Below, piece after piece: positions 43,647 through 56,271 of a stretch of DNA of 64,000 nt (position 1 is the stretch's first letter; every line of letters begins with the position of its first letter). This DNA comes from Paracyclopina nana. Taxonomy: Eukaryota; Arthropoda; Copepoda; Cyclopoida; Cyclopettidae. The position numbers were made by a program, and so were the translations under genes. The DNA lies in NCBI GenBank assembly GCA_019096065.1, contig JAGUCH010000004.1, positions 4,216,001 to 4,280,000 on the forward strand, written 5' to 3'. The notes under the pieces were generated by a model. It worked only from the letters and a program-made list of their open reading frames with translations. It was not told where the DNA came from and did no database searches.

Positions 43647-45041
43647 TCATGACGTACAAAAAAAAGTCTGATTGGCCCTGTGTGCAGCGTAGACATTTTG
43701 GGCATCTTCTGCCTGCACCCAATGGTTGAAATCATATTGAGGCAGAAATTGAAGAAAAGATGCCTCCAACTCCATACCCAATGAGCGAGCTATATTTTCC
43801 CGAGCTCGCATCTTGCGTTTGGTGAATACACTTGAGAGTTGACGAGTCGGCGTGAGGTCTTCAATCCTCAGCAATAAGAAGCTATTTCCCTTTTGAAGCA
43901 AGCTTTTCAGCTTGCGTATGTTCATATCCAAACTGGAGCACATGGAAACCACGTATGAATTGGCATCTTGACCTGATCTCAACAAAGAATTGTACACTCC
44001 CCTCGGGTCTCTTATTATTTGAACAGCCTGTCAACAAAAGTAATGCTAGAAGCTAAAAATACATTTTTTTAAAAGCACCTACTTTTATTCTAGGGTGGTT
44101 TGTGATCAATGGTTCAATCAGTTCAGTGGTAAAATCAACCAGGCGCAAAACCCTAATTTTAGCAACTGAACAAGAGACAGCCAACCTAATGTTGCAAGAT
44201 TGTAGAAAAATTTATCCAAGTGGAATTATTTTAAAGCCAATACTATTACTTTCTATCAATTTTCATCCATGCGTCCTAAAATCCAAAAATATTGGAAGTG
44301 TTTAGAATACATAAAAATTCGAAAATTGATAGCTATACCAAATTGCAAGATAGCAAACTATCTACATGAGAAATTGTTGCCACATCACCTAAAAAGGGAT
44401 CATATGGATTTTAAAATGCATTTTGTGCTTTTTCATTGTGAAACTGTTACCCTGTTCTTCTCTGAACTGCAATAACTCTGGCGACTGGCTGTCAATATAA
44501 ATCACGCCGGGTAAAAACTCGAAGGTTCGCCCTAATATCGCAGATCCTGACCTGAAACTTTGCTAACAAGGATATATCGAAATGGTGCTACTTTGAAAGT
44601 TCTCACCTTTTCGGAGACGCAATTAAGATTTCTGCAACGTCCTCATCAGCCAGCTTCAAATCATCCAGAGAGAAACGAGCCAAATCAGGCTCATCTTTGA
44701 TGCCATTCTCAAAATCTTGGAAAAGGTACTCTGGTGCACCTGCTACTGCTTTTGTCGTAGCTGGTGTTACTTCTTCATTATTGTCAAGCTTTGTTATCAA
44801 AACTTCTTGGTAAGAGAAGTCATCATAATGTCTCAGTTGATGCATGAATTTAGACCAGTTTTGCAGAGATTTTACAAGAGAGTGAATATTTCTGTTGTAG
44901 TCAGATGCAAAAAATGAAGATCCCAGAGCTGACCTATTGGTTGCAAATACCTCATGGATGATGATACAAAAAATCATATAATTGCATATGCTGCACTTAC
45001 AATAATACCAGTGTGACGAAAAAGCACTTGCATGCTCCCAT
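43647..45041 (-). CDS. Carbohydrate (CHST-type) sulfotransferase
   Basis: Seven exons read in phase on the reverse strand: 45041-45001, 44933-44607, 44551-44451, 44388-44339, 44275-44250, 44185-44083 and 44027-43647; 342 residues. These Golgi type II membrane enzymes transfer sulfate from PAPS to glycans. The N-terminus MGACKCFFVTLVLLSALGSS is a signal anchor. The PAPS 5'-phosphosulfate loop is KRSGSAILG (about 122-130), split by an intron, and the 3'-phosphate motif is VQIIRDPRGVYNSLLRSG (from about 218). The C-terminal LLLRIEDLTP matches the family's RYEDL block. Exons of 26, 41 and 50 nt make the gene invisible to simple ORF finding, yet every junction keeps frame. The substrate cannot be told; the GlcNAc/Gal-6-O group is the closest in style. 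Confidence 0.85.
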
Positions 45042-45673
45042 ATTTGATTATCACTGAATCATTGAACGGATATATTGATGCACATGTTGTCGTACATACA
45101 TTAAAGTCGGAAGATCATAGCATTTTCATTAAAATGTGGAGTTGAAGGGTAATTAGCTCAAGTGAAAACTAGTTTCTTTAATAGCAATGAATTTGTGTAA
45201 ACTGAGTTTATGAGATTAAGAAGCAGAAATTTTTTAGTGCTGGGAACTTTTGTGTTTTTAGTAGCTATTAAAAAATAAAGATATCTTTTTGAAAAACATT
45301 GTATACATGATCTAATTATTTTTAAAATATGAGCTAACTAGCAAAAAGTAACTTATTTTTAGCCGTTTTGAAAAGGTCAATCAGTTATCATTCATGTAAC
45401 AAAACGGACACAAAATATTGATTTATGATGCCTCATGTGTGCATTAAGCACAATGTGATGCATACTTTTACGCTATTGCAACTCTCAGAGCTGAGCGCTT
45501 AATGTAGGACAACTGCTAACAAAAGTGGCGTTTCACTAAAAGTTTTGGCCAAAAAACACAATTCATGCTCCTAGTTGCGGTAATTAAAGTAGCGGTTCTG
45601 CTGTACAGGAGAAGATTGTTGTTGCTGCGAAAGACAGTTTTAGTTATTTTACATTTTCTCGTCAAATAGCAAC
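45042..45673. promoter_or_regulatory. Divergent intergenic region between the sulfotransferase and Abl interactor
   Basis: About 630 bp, AT-rich, separating two divergent starts and presumably containing both promoters. An acceptor-like TCAAATAG lies four bases before the Abi ATG. Confidence 0.4.
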
Positions 45674-47317
45674 ATGGCTGCCGACTTGGACACCTTGATC
45701 ACTGCGGACATTCCTGAAGGCCGTCAAAACCTGCTGGACTCTTACACCAACCTGGAGAGAGTGGCAGAGTACTGCGAAAACAACTACTATCAGTGTGAGA
45801 ACAAAAGAGCTGCTTTGGAAGAAACAAAAAGCTACACAACCCAGAGCCTGGCTTCTGTGGCCTACCAAATAAATACTTTAGCCTACAACTTCCTCCAAGC
45901 TCTTGACCTCCAGGCGTCCCAATTGAGTGAGATGGAGAGCCAAGTGAATCATATCACTCAGACCGTCGGCATCCATAAGGAGAAAGTGGCAAGGCGTGAA
46001 ATTGGTGTTCTTACCACCAACAAGACTGTGGCCAGACAGTACAAGATTATTGCTCCAGCCTCACCCGAAAGGCCAATGAAATACAACCGCAAGCCCATTG
46101 ATTACTCGATATTGGATACAATTGGTCATGGAGTCAGAGTTCAGGCAAAGCAGTATCAGCCCATGACCCAGCAGCAGATATACTCTCAGCAACAACAGAG
46201 GATGTCCAACAGCCCTTATGGACAGGGTATGATGGCCAACACAAGTGGATATGGAAGTGTGGGTAATGTGAGCACCAACTCTGCAGGTCCTGCTCCAACT
46301 ACCAAACCCCCTACACCTCCACAAGCAGTGATATACTCATCTGGAACTCTGAATCGCTCCAAGGATTATCGAACCCCTCCAGTGGTAGCTCCACCCCAGG
46401 TTCCCTCAAACTATGCCCCTAATTATCCAATGCAGCAGCAGCAGCAATATCAAAAAGGCTTGGGAAAGCAGTACGGCACGCTACCGCACCCTCAGATTCA
46501 GATGGTGCACCCTGTTCAGCAGCCTAATGAAATATCTGGTGGAGCCACCATGCCCCGACTCTCCTCATCAAGCATGAGATCTACTAGCAGTCATAGCTCC
46601 AATGAATATCATGCTCAGTCTTCCACCCTGGGTAGACCTATCATGCAACAGCAGTTATTACGCCAGTCTAGTGCCACACCCCCTGGCAGCATGGGCAGCC
46701 ACCAAGGCGTGCCTCCTTTGGCTTCAAACTATGGACTCATGAACAAACCTTCACAGAGGCCTCCATCTCCTCCTCTACCACCCCCTCCAATGCAGCAGCA
46801 GATGCACAGTCCTCAACAGCAGCAGCTAAAATATCTGCAACAGCAACAACAACAACAGCAAATGCAACACCAACAGTATAACCCAATATACAGTCGACAA
46901 ATGTCTGAGCCCAGCTCTTCCAGGCCAATGTCAAATATTGCTGCAGCTGCTGCAGAGAGTGTCTATGCTCGTCAACTCTCTGCAGGACCTCCACAGCAAT
47001 TTCAATTACCAAGGCCACAAGTACAGCAGCAGCAGCCTCAAATGATGCCACCTCCGCCTCCAAGCCAATTGTATGATCAACGCCAGAGTAATCCTATTTT
47101 ACCAATGGACAAAAGTCTTCCTGGATGGGTGCCAAAGAACTATCTTGAGAGAGTCACTGCAATTTATGACTATGTTGCAGATAAAGATGACGAGCTGAGC
47201 TTCCAAGAAGGCTCAATTATTTATGTACTAAAAAAGAATGATGATGGTTGGTGGGAGGGAGTTATGGATGGAGTCACAGGACTGTTCCCGGGTAACTACG
47301 TAGAGGCCAACATCTAG
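45674..47317 (+). CDS. Abi: Abl interactor (WAVE complex subunit)
   Basis: Intronless, 547 residues. Abi is a core subunit of the WAVE regulatory complex that drives Arp2/3-dependent actin branching downstream of Rac, and it also binds Abl kinase. The N-terminal helical WAVE-binding region (IPEGRQNLLDSYTNLERVAE...LEETKSYTTQSLASVAYQIN) and the homeodomain-homologous stretch around 95-160 (HKEKVARREIGVLTTNK, KYNRKPIDYSILDTIGHGV) are strongly conserved. The middle is Pro/Gln/Ser-rich with SH3-ligand PPLPPPP runs and poly-Gln. The C-terminal SH3 domain (about 489-547) has ATAIYDY-type, DELSFQEG, DDGWWEG and LFPGNYVE landmarks. The absence of introns in a gene that is multi-exonic in most animals is notable. 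Confidence 0.95.
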   Translation: MAADLDTLITADIPEGRQNLLDSYTNLERVAEYCENNYYQCENKRAALEETKSYTTQSLASVAYQINTLAYNFLQALDLQASQLSEMESQVNHITQTVGIHKEKVARREIGVLTTNKTVARQYKIIAPASPERPMKYNRKPIDYSILDTIGHGVRVQAKQYQPMTQQQIYSQQQQRMSNSPYGQGMMANTSGYGSVGNVSTNSAGPAPTTKPPTPPQAVIYSSGTLNRSKDYRTPPVVAPPQVPSNYAPNYPMQQQQQYQKGLGKQYGTLPHPQIQMVHPVQQPNEISGGATMPRLSSSSMRSTSSHSSNEYHAQSSTLGRPIMQQQLLRQSSATPPGSMGSHQGVPPLASNYGLMNKPSQRPPSPPLPPPPMQQQMHSPQQQQLKYLQQQQQQQQMQHQQYNPIYSRQMSEPSSSRPMSNIAAAAAESVYARQLSAGPPQQFQLPRPQVQQQQPQMMPPPPPSQLYDQRQSNPILPMDKSLPGWVPKNYLERVTAIYDYVADKDDELSFQEGSIIYVLKKNDDGWWEGVMDGVTGLFPGNYVEANI

Positions 47318-48924
47318 CTATTCCACAGCCATATTTATCGAATATGTCAACTTTTTTTTACCCTGACCAAGATGATCTATAATATAAGGTGACATACTAG
47401 CTGAGCTTCACTTCTATGAGCTGTCAGACTATACTGTGGTACCCTGTCTGACGAAAAAAATTGAACACTGTGAATTTTATCAATATTAACAATTTCATTT
47501 TTTGCCAGAGTTTCACAGAAAACACCAAAATAGAGAGCTTTTGAGAAGTAAAAAAAATCTGGCAACACTGACTTCAAAACAAAACAGTTTCAGCAAAAAT
47601 TAGCCACATTGGATTTAAAGGAGTAGATGAGAAAAGTAGCAAAGATGCTGATAGTAGCCCTTCCTGTTTTTAAAGCCTGGGCTGGAAAATTCAATGTTAT
47701 TGAAGTTAAAGTTGATTATATTATAAATTGATAATCATATCCAAGCTAAAAATGCATTTTAAAATGAAAAATTCTTAGGGAATAATATTAGAAATCATTA
47801 GCTCCAGCAATCTGCATTACTTTCTACTTTAGTTCCCTCTTTTAGTGATAGCAGCGCCGCCGCAGTTATGACGAACAGATTTCGTGATTTTATGTCTTTT
47901 TGTTCCGTCAAGAATAGCCTTACGAGATGGGGCTGACCCTGACAATTTAATTTTTTGTGTATAAATCCATTTTCTAAGATCTGATTCATAAAAAATGTCA
48001 CTGCCACTAGCTCTTATATCTCCAGTCCTATTGATCGTACAAAAATCAGTTATAGACACATGTATGCCTATGAAAAGCTAAGATATCATGGTATCCATTG
48101 ATGGGTATAGGAACCCGAAGTCAAGCTGACTGCACTAGATGGCACTGAGTTCAGACGGCTTGACGTCATCAATGCGCGAGCGTAGTTGACCCGTTCAACT
48201 ACTAAATGTGAATTAGAGCAAAAAGTCAAAAAGAGCCAGCTTCCTCTTATAAAAAAGCCAATTAAACTAAACATGCTAATCTGGCAACACTTCTAATTAG
48301 TCTGGAATTTGAGAAAAAGATGGAATAATGGCTCACTAAATATAGTAAGATGTAAAATATAATTGGTCTATTTGAATCTTAGATACTACCTAAGCTTGTA
48401 AAAATTAGACCTTGCCAAAAATAATTAAGAAAATGAGGCATTTTGCTTATTTAGACGGCGCTTCGCAGGCAGTGATCATCCGTCAGAAATATTATGAGCT
48501 CGCCGATAGGATAAATGTGGCATCGTTTTTGCCCTGGTCTCCATTATTTTTAATTATTTCCCCAATTTGCTATACTCCTAATAATGATTTGTGGACTTAC
48601 ATTTCCTGCCAAACAATTCTAAAATGAAAAAATACTCTCACCCTAAAAAAAACAATAAATAAATAAATAAATACATAAAAAAGTGGCAAAATGGCAATAT
48701 TTCTAAACTTGCGGGTTTTTAAATTATCAGCCCTCAGAAGCCAGCATGTGAGTTTTGTGAGCTTTTTCGTAAGAAGGATCAATTGTCGTTTTATTCATTC
48801 ATGCACAATAGATATAATTGCTGTATTATTGTAAATCGAGAAAGTCTAAAAGGAATATAGTATAGATATAGAACCACGTATATGTACACGCATTATTGTT
48901 TGAATGACGGTTGTTATTACTTCA
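47318..48924. other. Convergent intergenic region with an R2 copy
   Basis: It lies between the Abi stop and the stop of the multi-PDZ gene. It holds both 3'UTRs, AT-rich unrecognised sequence and a second copy of element R2 from 48109. Confidence 0.55.
48109..48535 (+). repeat. Second copy of element R2, 3' end diverged
   Basis: It starts with the same AGGAACCCGAAGTCAAGCTG block as 37413, also directly after TAT. Similarity continues through CAGACGGCTTGACGTCATCA and the GATAGGATAAAT block near 48507. The terminal GGTTCCC is missing. Confidence 0.78.
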
Positions 48925-51900
48925 TTATGAAATGATTTGGAGGATCACCGTTCCCTCGCAGCTCTTAAGTATGTTCACGGCCTCTTGGTGAGATAGGCCT
49001 TCCAAAGGAATCCCGTTGACGCTAAGAATTTGGTCGCCGCGCTTAAGGCCGCCATGCTCCGCAGCTGCACCCGTGTCGAACACTGTCTTCACATAGATGG
49101 GCATGTCGCCATGAGGACTGCCAAAGCCTCCAACAATAGAGAATCCAAGACCATGCTCCCCTCTTTTCAATTCGATGGTCTTTTGTGTGCCATTTACGAC
49201 GGCCTGATGAGGGATGCTATCGTTGCCTGCAGAGGCCGACTGCTGACGACGATTGCCGACCTTAAGCCTCCTCACTATCATCACAATCCTGCCCTGAGCC
49301 ATTTTAAGGATGGGTGCGGCCTCTTCCTGAGAGCTGTTGGTCAGGTCATGCCCGTTCACAAAGAGAATCTGGTCGCCCTGCACCAATCTTCCATCCGAGT
49401 CAGCAGCTCCTCCCTTGACAACCTCAGATATATAGACCCCCGGCCCCGACTTCTTACCAACGATAGAGAGGCCGAGGCCTCGGTCTTTTTTCTTATGCAA
49501 CTCAACCTCGAGAGTCTCGTAGATCTCATCATCTTCTCTGTGAATCATGAGTCGGACTCGATTAGGGGTTTGCCTCAGAGCATGCAGCGCATGCGAGTGA
49601 GTCACGTTTCGCAAGTCTTCGTGCATGACCTCGAGAATTTGGTCGCCTGGCCTCAGCCGGCCATCCTTGTGCGCAGCCCCTTTTTCGTACACTTCGTGAA
49701 TGAAAATGGCACCGAGGAGCGTGTCACTGCCTCCCACAATCGACAAGCCGAGTCCCATGGGCTTGCCAGACTCGTCCTTGTCCTTCGTGATCTCGATAAC
49801 AGTGTCTGCTCCAGGCACAATTTCGCAAGTAGCAGCTTCCTCTTTCCGCCGAGGTGAGGCTACAGGCTTGTTTCGGCCTGCTCCAGGAGCAGCAGCAGAT
49901 GTAGGCGCGGTTTTCACCGTGGGTGACACTTTAGGTGGTGGAGGTGGCGGAGGGGTGATTTTGGGGCTTGGCACAGTAGTTTTGGCAGAATCGTCAACAG
50001 TGGGTGGCTTAACGACAGCAACCTCGGCAGCTTTATGCGTGGGAGATAGGCCAGCTGGTTTTGGAGCAATTTGGGGCTTGGGGGCAACTTTGGGCTTCTC
50101 CGCCAATTCCTCTGGTTCCCCTTCCTTCTTCTTGGCAGCCTCGTGCACAGGTGTATTTACTGCGGAGGGATTTTTAGAGGATGCAGCTGGCAGGTTTGGA
50201 TTAGCCACAATCAGTTTCACTGTCCCTTGGGCATTTTTCAAGACTTTGGCAGCTGTGCTGTAGTTGACTCCCACAAAGTCCTCACCATTGACGGCCAGAA
50301 TAAGATCTCCCCGTGCAAGGCCAGCCTCCTCTGCACACGAGCCAGCCTGAATATCAGAGATAAACACGCCAGTGCCAATGTCTGCGTGGCGTCCCTCGAT
50401 TATCATAATACCCCACCCACGTTCCTTCTTTTCAATGGTGACTTCACGGAGGCCTTTGTAGGACTGATAACGCTCAATTGGGTTGTCTTTGAAGGGCTCA
50501 GCTGGGAATTGAGTCAAAGGCTTGACAGCAACATCACTGACTCCTGTGGCCGTTCTCAGGAGGACGAAAGTGACGTCATTCTCTGGTAAGCCTTTGATGA
50601 ATGCAGACGCATTCAGGTGGTGTCGGTTGTGCAATACAAGGCCGTTGGCTTCAAGAATCAAATCGCCTTCTTTCATGCGTCCATCTCTGAAAGCATTGCC
50701 CTGGGGGTTGAGCCCGCAAACGTAGACCGCCATTTGGTTCCTGTCTTTGTGGCCAGCAAGGCTGATGCCAAGACCATTTGTTCCCTTGTTGATGCACACG
50801 AACAGCACGTGGTCACCTTTTCTCGTCCTCTTGTGGTACTTCCTATTGATCTTATCCAGGGTGTAGCCAAAATCGTCCTCAACGTCTGAATCTTCAGGCG
50901 TCTTTTCCAGAAAAGCTGCTGAGGCCTTGTCAATCACCACTCCACTGGGCAAGGTGAGTTGCCCTGCGAATTCGGAATTGTTAGCTGAGCTATCATCGTC
51001 CAGCTCAAAATCGTCGTCATCGTCCGGCTTATCCGTGTCTTGGTCCGAGTCTCCGTGACCAGGTGGTGGTGGTACAGGGGGCAACTCCTCATCATTGGCA
51101 AATTGGGGAGGAGGAATGGCCTCAAGGGCTTCATGATTATGCCCGTCTGTCAGCATATTTTCGTCATCTGAGGCTTCTGTGGAGGAATCTCCGCCAATGT
51201 TGGTGGAGCTTTCGTTTCTGCTAAGACCGAGCAAAGATTGAACCACAAACACGACGCACGTGCCAGATTGCCGAATGACCTCGACCGCCTTGTCATGAGA
51301 GGCCTGCCTCAAATCGTGTCCATCAACCTCGAGAATGCGATCACCGGTGAACAGTTGGCCGCACTCATCAGCAGGACTGCTTGGTAGCACATTCTTGATG
51401 AAAATCCCAGTTATGGGAAAGGAGGATCCCGAGGCTGCAGGCGCATCAACCTTGCCTCCCACAATGGAAATGCCAAGGCCCTGGCCAGCCACCCGTCGGA
51501 TCTCAACGCGTCTCTCGGAGCCCCATTGCTGAGAGCTGAAGCCTTTGGAAGTCTCATCGTCTAGAACGCTTCCAATTTCACTGGCGTCTCTCGCAGCAGC
51601 TGGTGAACTGACAGGAGCCTCTGATACTAAGTCATGATCCTGATTGGGCAATTGCAGCGGTGGTGAGCCCACGTGCTTGGGTGAGGCCTCAGCTGAGGAT
51701 GAGGCCCCAGACGAAGCCTTGGAGGGCCTTGGCGGAGGTGGCGGTGGCGAAGTTGCAGTGACAATTTTCGGATCTGTCGAGCTCTCGTCCTCTGTGACTG
51801 CTCTGATGTATATGGAAGAACTAGCAACTTTAGGCTTGCTCTCATCGTTGGTGGTGCTACTCTTTCGGCTGTTACTCGCGCTGCTGTTAATATCGGCGGC

Positions 51901-54900
51901 GGCCTCTTCTTGAGCGTCGTCCGTCGCAGTCGTTGTTAGACTTTCTTTCTTGTCAATATCTGTTGTGGCCTCGGGAGAGACGAGAGGCGCGCTCAATTCG
52001 GCGCTACCACCGATAGAAATTATCGTCGCGGAGGCTTTCTTCTTTCTCTCCACCGTCGAAGAGGCCGAGGCCGGAGTTGAAGTTCGAGCCGCCGGCGTTG
52101 GACGTTCACGTAAGCTGCTGCTGCTGCTTTCCTCCTCATCTGCATCGGCTTCGTCATCTTTGGTTGCCAACCGAGTGATGGCTGATGTCTTGAACACAGC
52201 AGCATCTGAGGCTGGGATGTAGGTGATGGTGATTTCGTTGTTCAGCGGAATCATATGGGTTCTTCGCAAGATATCCAACGCCTCGCCGTGGCTGATGTTT
52301 TTCATATTTTCACCATTGACGCGAACCAAGTAATCGCCAGGCAAGATGCGACCATCGCGGCCCACCGTGCCCCCTGGAGCCACTGAGCGTACCACGAGGC
52401 CGTTGACACCATTGTCCTCGATGTCGACTTGGACGCCAAGAGTGTCGCTGTCCTTGATCACCTTGATGTGACGCTCGAGGGCTGATGGCAGAGGTGGGAT
52501 TATGTCATCATCCACCTTTACGCGAGTTGTTGTCACGATGCTGGGCTTACTCTCTTTTGGAGGCAAGCTTATGGTTTGCCTCGTGATTGGATTCATGATG
52601 GCCGCGGCCTCGGCTTTTCGCAAGGGAGCCACAGGTTTCTTGACCCCGTCTTCATCCTCAGGTATAGGGCTGGTTGGCACAGGTGGGGGATAGTCCTCAG
52701 GCAGACAAGGAATATGGGATGGGGGTGGGGTCAAGACACCTCCCACATCAGTGTCCATATCGCTGATGTCTGAGCGGACCTCTGTGTTATCTGCAGTAGA
52801 GTCATTATTGCTCGTGCTCTGGGAAATGGTGGTCGAGCTGTCAGGAACTGGCAATGGCTTTGACACTCCAACTCTCACAATTCCCCTGGATGCTCCCTTC
52901 AAAGCTTGTACAGCTTCGTCGAGGTTGGCATGGCTGAGGTCAATGTCATTGACAAACATCAGCCTGTCACCTGGAATCAAGCGACCGTCTTGTTGGGCCA
53001 CGCCTCCGGGAACAAGACTACGAATGACCACTACAGTCTCCTCCTTGTTCATAGGGTCTTGGTAGTCCAAAATGGAGAAGCCGAGGCCGCGGTCACCCTT
53101 GACGAGTTCAATCAGGAGGACATCCTCCGACCACATAGCAAGGCTGGAGAGAGGCTCAAGTGATCGCGATTTTAATTTGGACGCTTGTGACGTCTCCGTC
53201 GTCGTACCAGAACTGGAAATAGATCCATCAGATTTGGCCTTGACAAGCCTGTCTGAATCGGCTTTTGTCAGTGAAGTTGATTTGCCGGCAAACGCTGACT
53301 CGGCAGGATTCTTGGGTCTTGCACATACCAGTCGTACATGCATGGGTAAATCTTTGAGAATGCCAACTACATCGGTGTGGTAAAGGCCAAGCAACTTTCT
53401 CCCGTTAACCTCGAGGAGCTCGTCTCCGCTTTGGAGACGCCCATTTTGGCCAACAGGGCCATTGGGCAAAACGGACCTTATGTAGTGGTGCGGATTCTGC
53501 TCTGCGCCATCGACTTTTTCCACAGTGCCTTCCAGGCTAATGCCAAGCCCGCCGTTTGCCTTGAACTTGGACATTTGGGCAACGACAATCTCATATTGGG
53601 GGCCCATTGCCGTTGACCACTCATTTATCAGAGCAGCCTCGGTCTCGGGAGAAATTTCTCCCTCGAAATTAGCCCTCGGTGGAAGCCGCTCTTCGAGTAA
53701 CGAGACGTCCTCGGAAATAATGGAGTCTGTGCGCACCATGACTGGTGGCACGAGTGGCGGCTCAGGGACTGACGTGGAGGACCTCGGTGAGTTAGATTGG
53801 CTATTGGCAATTGCTTGCTGGAGCTGCTCAAACTTGAGCCCTCGGACGTAGCGGAAGAGCTTGAGTTTGACGGTCTTGCCAGTGCTTCGCAGCATCTCCA
53901 CAGCTTGCTGGTTAGTGTAGCCCTGGATGGAGCGGCCATCAACCTCCACAATCTGGTCATGAACAGCCACGCGGCCAGACTTGTGTGCTGCACTGCCCTC
54001 AGTCACCGATTTTATAAAGATCCCCGACAACTCCTCCCTCTCGCACGTGTACCCTGCAATTGTCACTCCGAGGCCTTTGGAATCCTTGACCAATTCAACG
54101 TCCAGTGTTATCATCTCAGGCATCTCGTGCATAGCCGCAGTTGGAGCCATCTCAAAACCCATATCTTTGATTGGGCTGGTAGTCTGATCAACGGACCTGG
54201 TGGGCTTGTGCTGGATGCTCACCCGTTCAGATTCTTGGGGAAGAACCATGTCATTAGCAAGGTTTGTCATGGGTCCAAAGGACGAGGGAGGTGGAGCTAT
54301 GACCTCACTTGGCTTTGCCAGGCGCAAATGATTTTCCAACTCATTCCTGTTCGTCAGCAGGGCCGATGGGACAACAGGTAGATGAGGCTCAAGAGTAGGA
54401 TCATTTGGGCTCACCGGCCTCGCAACTACGAGCCTCACATGATTGCCTGTGCCTCTGAGGACCACTGCAACTTGCTCGCTTCCCACGCCATGCAACCAAT
54501 GCTCGTTAATTTGCAAAATGTAGTCGTTGGGCCTCAATCGGCCATCGCGGTCGGCAACCCCCTCAGGTAGAATGGTTTTGACGATAACTCCGGCCTGTTG
54601 ACCACCAATAATGCCAAATCCAAGTCCCGAGCCGTTGTTGACGAGCTCGATAACTTCCACTTGACACCAATCTGATAGTACTCCAGGGTCTTCTTTTGGC
54701 TTAACGGCTGGAGCACTGGAAACTTGATCTTCAATCTCAGCATCTTCGGGGTAATTTCTGGCCACAATGAGGTCAACTGTACCACGAGCTCTTTGCAGAA
54801 TATTGATGGCCTCCTGGTGCCGAATATGCGAATCCAGAGGCTGGCCGTCAATAGCGAGGATTTGATCGCCTTCCAACAATTGGCCATCTTTACCGGCTAT

Positions 54901-55602
54901 ACCGTGAGGTTGGATTTCCTGCACGTAAATCCCCAGCTCCCCTTTGTGCTCGCTCCTCAGGCCCACGACAGAGAATCCTAGGCTGCTTCCTCCAGGCTTA
55001 TACAATCTGATGTACTTCAGCTCTCGGCCTTGAGCGGCTGATTCGACAATCTGTCGCAGAACTTCGTCCACGATAATGGGGCCATGATCCTATCGGCACA
55101 ACAAGTTTAAGGATGAGTCATACACGCAATTAAGATATGGCAAGTACCTGACTCGGAGTGGCACCACTCGAGTTGATTAGGGCATTGGAAGCAGCGACTG
55201 AATTGACATTATTTCCATTGGATTCGTCGTATCCATTTTGAAAGCTGTCAGCAGGCGACGGCGGCAAATTGAGCACCAATTCGCCCGAAGGTGTGATGTC
55301 AAAATCCGCTGGTAAAATTGATGGGTGGAGTTGCACCTTAACAGTCGAGAATAGGCGTGAAATTCATATCAGTGAGAGATGGGAAAATGCTCTTTGCTTA
55401 CCTGTCTCTTCAACTCTCGCAAAGAATCTTGGATGTTGAGGATGGACTGAAAAACGGGGCTTTCCAGCACAGAGATGAGGGCGTTGAGATCGGCACCGAC
55501 CTGTTTGTTGTTCCTCAAGTCCTCCGTTTGCCGCACCTTGAGTTGCACCTCTTTCAGAAGATCGAGGGCAGCGCGGGTCTCGCTCGTTATTGGCATTCTC
55601 AT
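48925..55602 (-). CDS. L27 and 12-PDZ scaffold protein (MPDZ/PATJ type)
   Basis: Three exons: 55602-55402, 55336-55148 and 55089-48925; 2,184 residues. Such proteins organise apical polarity and junction complexes by linking PALS1/Stardust (through L27) to channels, receptors and junction proteins (through PDZ). Exon 1 is an L27 domain ([16 protein letters not shown]...[20 protein letters not shown]). Exon 3 alone is 6,165 bp and encodes twelve PDZ domains, each with a carboxylate-binding loop such as [80 protein letters not shown] (twice) and GLGFSIVG. Domain 6 (TLGVQVDI) and domain 9 (GWGIMIIE) have unusual loops. Acidic and Pro-rich linkers separate domains 5-10. Twelve domains is nearer MUPP1/MPDZ (13) than PATJ (10). 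Confidence 0.93.
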
Positions 55603-56271
55603 TGGGGGAATCTAGAGAGATGCCTTGAAGCCGTCATCGGATTTTTTGACACAGTTGGAGTCACACACAGCTGCCCAGCACAAATGGATGCTCATTAGGG
55701 CCCAGGCAGTCTCTTGCTCTCCTCTTCTTGCTTTCTGGCCTTCAGAATCTTTCAGCTTACAGCTTGCGTCTTGGCTTGCGTAGAGAGAATTTATCAAGCG
55801 GTAGAGGGCAGGTGGATTTTCTCGGCCTTTGGCAACAGTGCAACAGCCAGCCAAATTGGGCTGACGCAACGAAAAAAGTGAGCCTCATTTTCTCGACCCG
55901 ATTGAGGCCAAATTTTTTACTTAACAATCAGTTTTCGTCTTTAAACGGTAGATGAAATATGTTCTTTATTCTGAAAACCCTTTTCACTGCTAGAAATTGT
56001 AATTTCGATGAATTGCGCACTTTCGCGGAATTTCTGAATGCCTCAAAAACTGTTGCTCTACGCCAGCAGAAATAGCAAATATGTTTTGTCCTTTTCATCC
56101 AAAAGAATGCTAATAGTGTGGCTCTTTTACGAACAAGTTGGCTTTTTATACAAATCCAAATTAGCAACATTGAAACAAAAACAAATCAAGAACGAAATTC
56201 ATCGTGTTGATAAGAGTAATGGGTGCTCTATGACGCATCTGACGAACGATTAGTCACTCACCACTGACAAA
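55603..56271. promoter_or_regulatory. Divergent promoter region, multi-PDZ gene and calpain-7
   Basis: About 670 bp separate the two divergent starts. An acceptor-like CATCTCTCTAG lies nine bases upstream of the multi-PDZ ATG and could reflect a 5'UTR intron. No core element is identified. Confidence 0.45.

Noticed and set aside
49030..54981. Many forward frames of 60-275 codons opposite the multi-PDZ gene
   Set aside because: Antisense shadows of a long, biased coding exon; the reverse frame has twelve recognisable PDZ domains.
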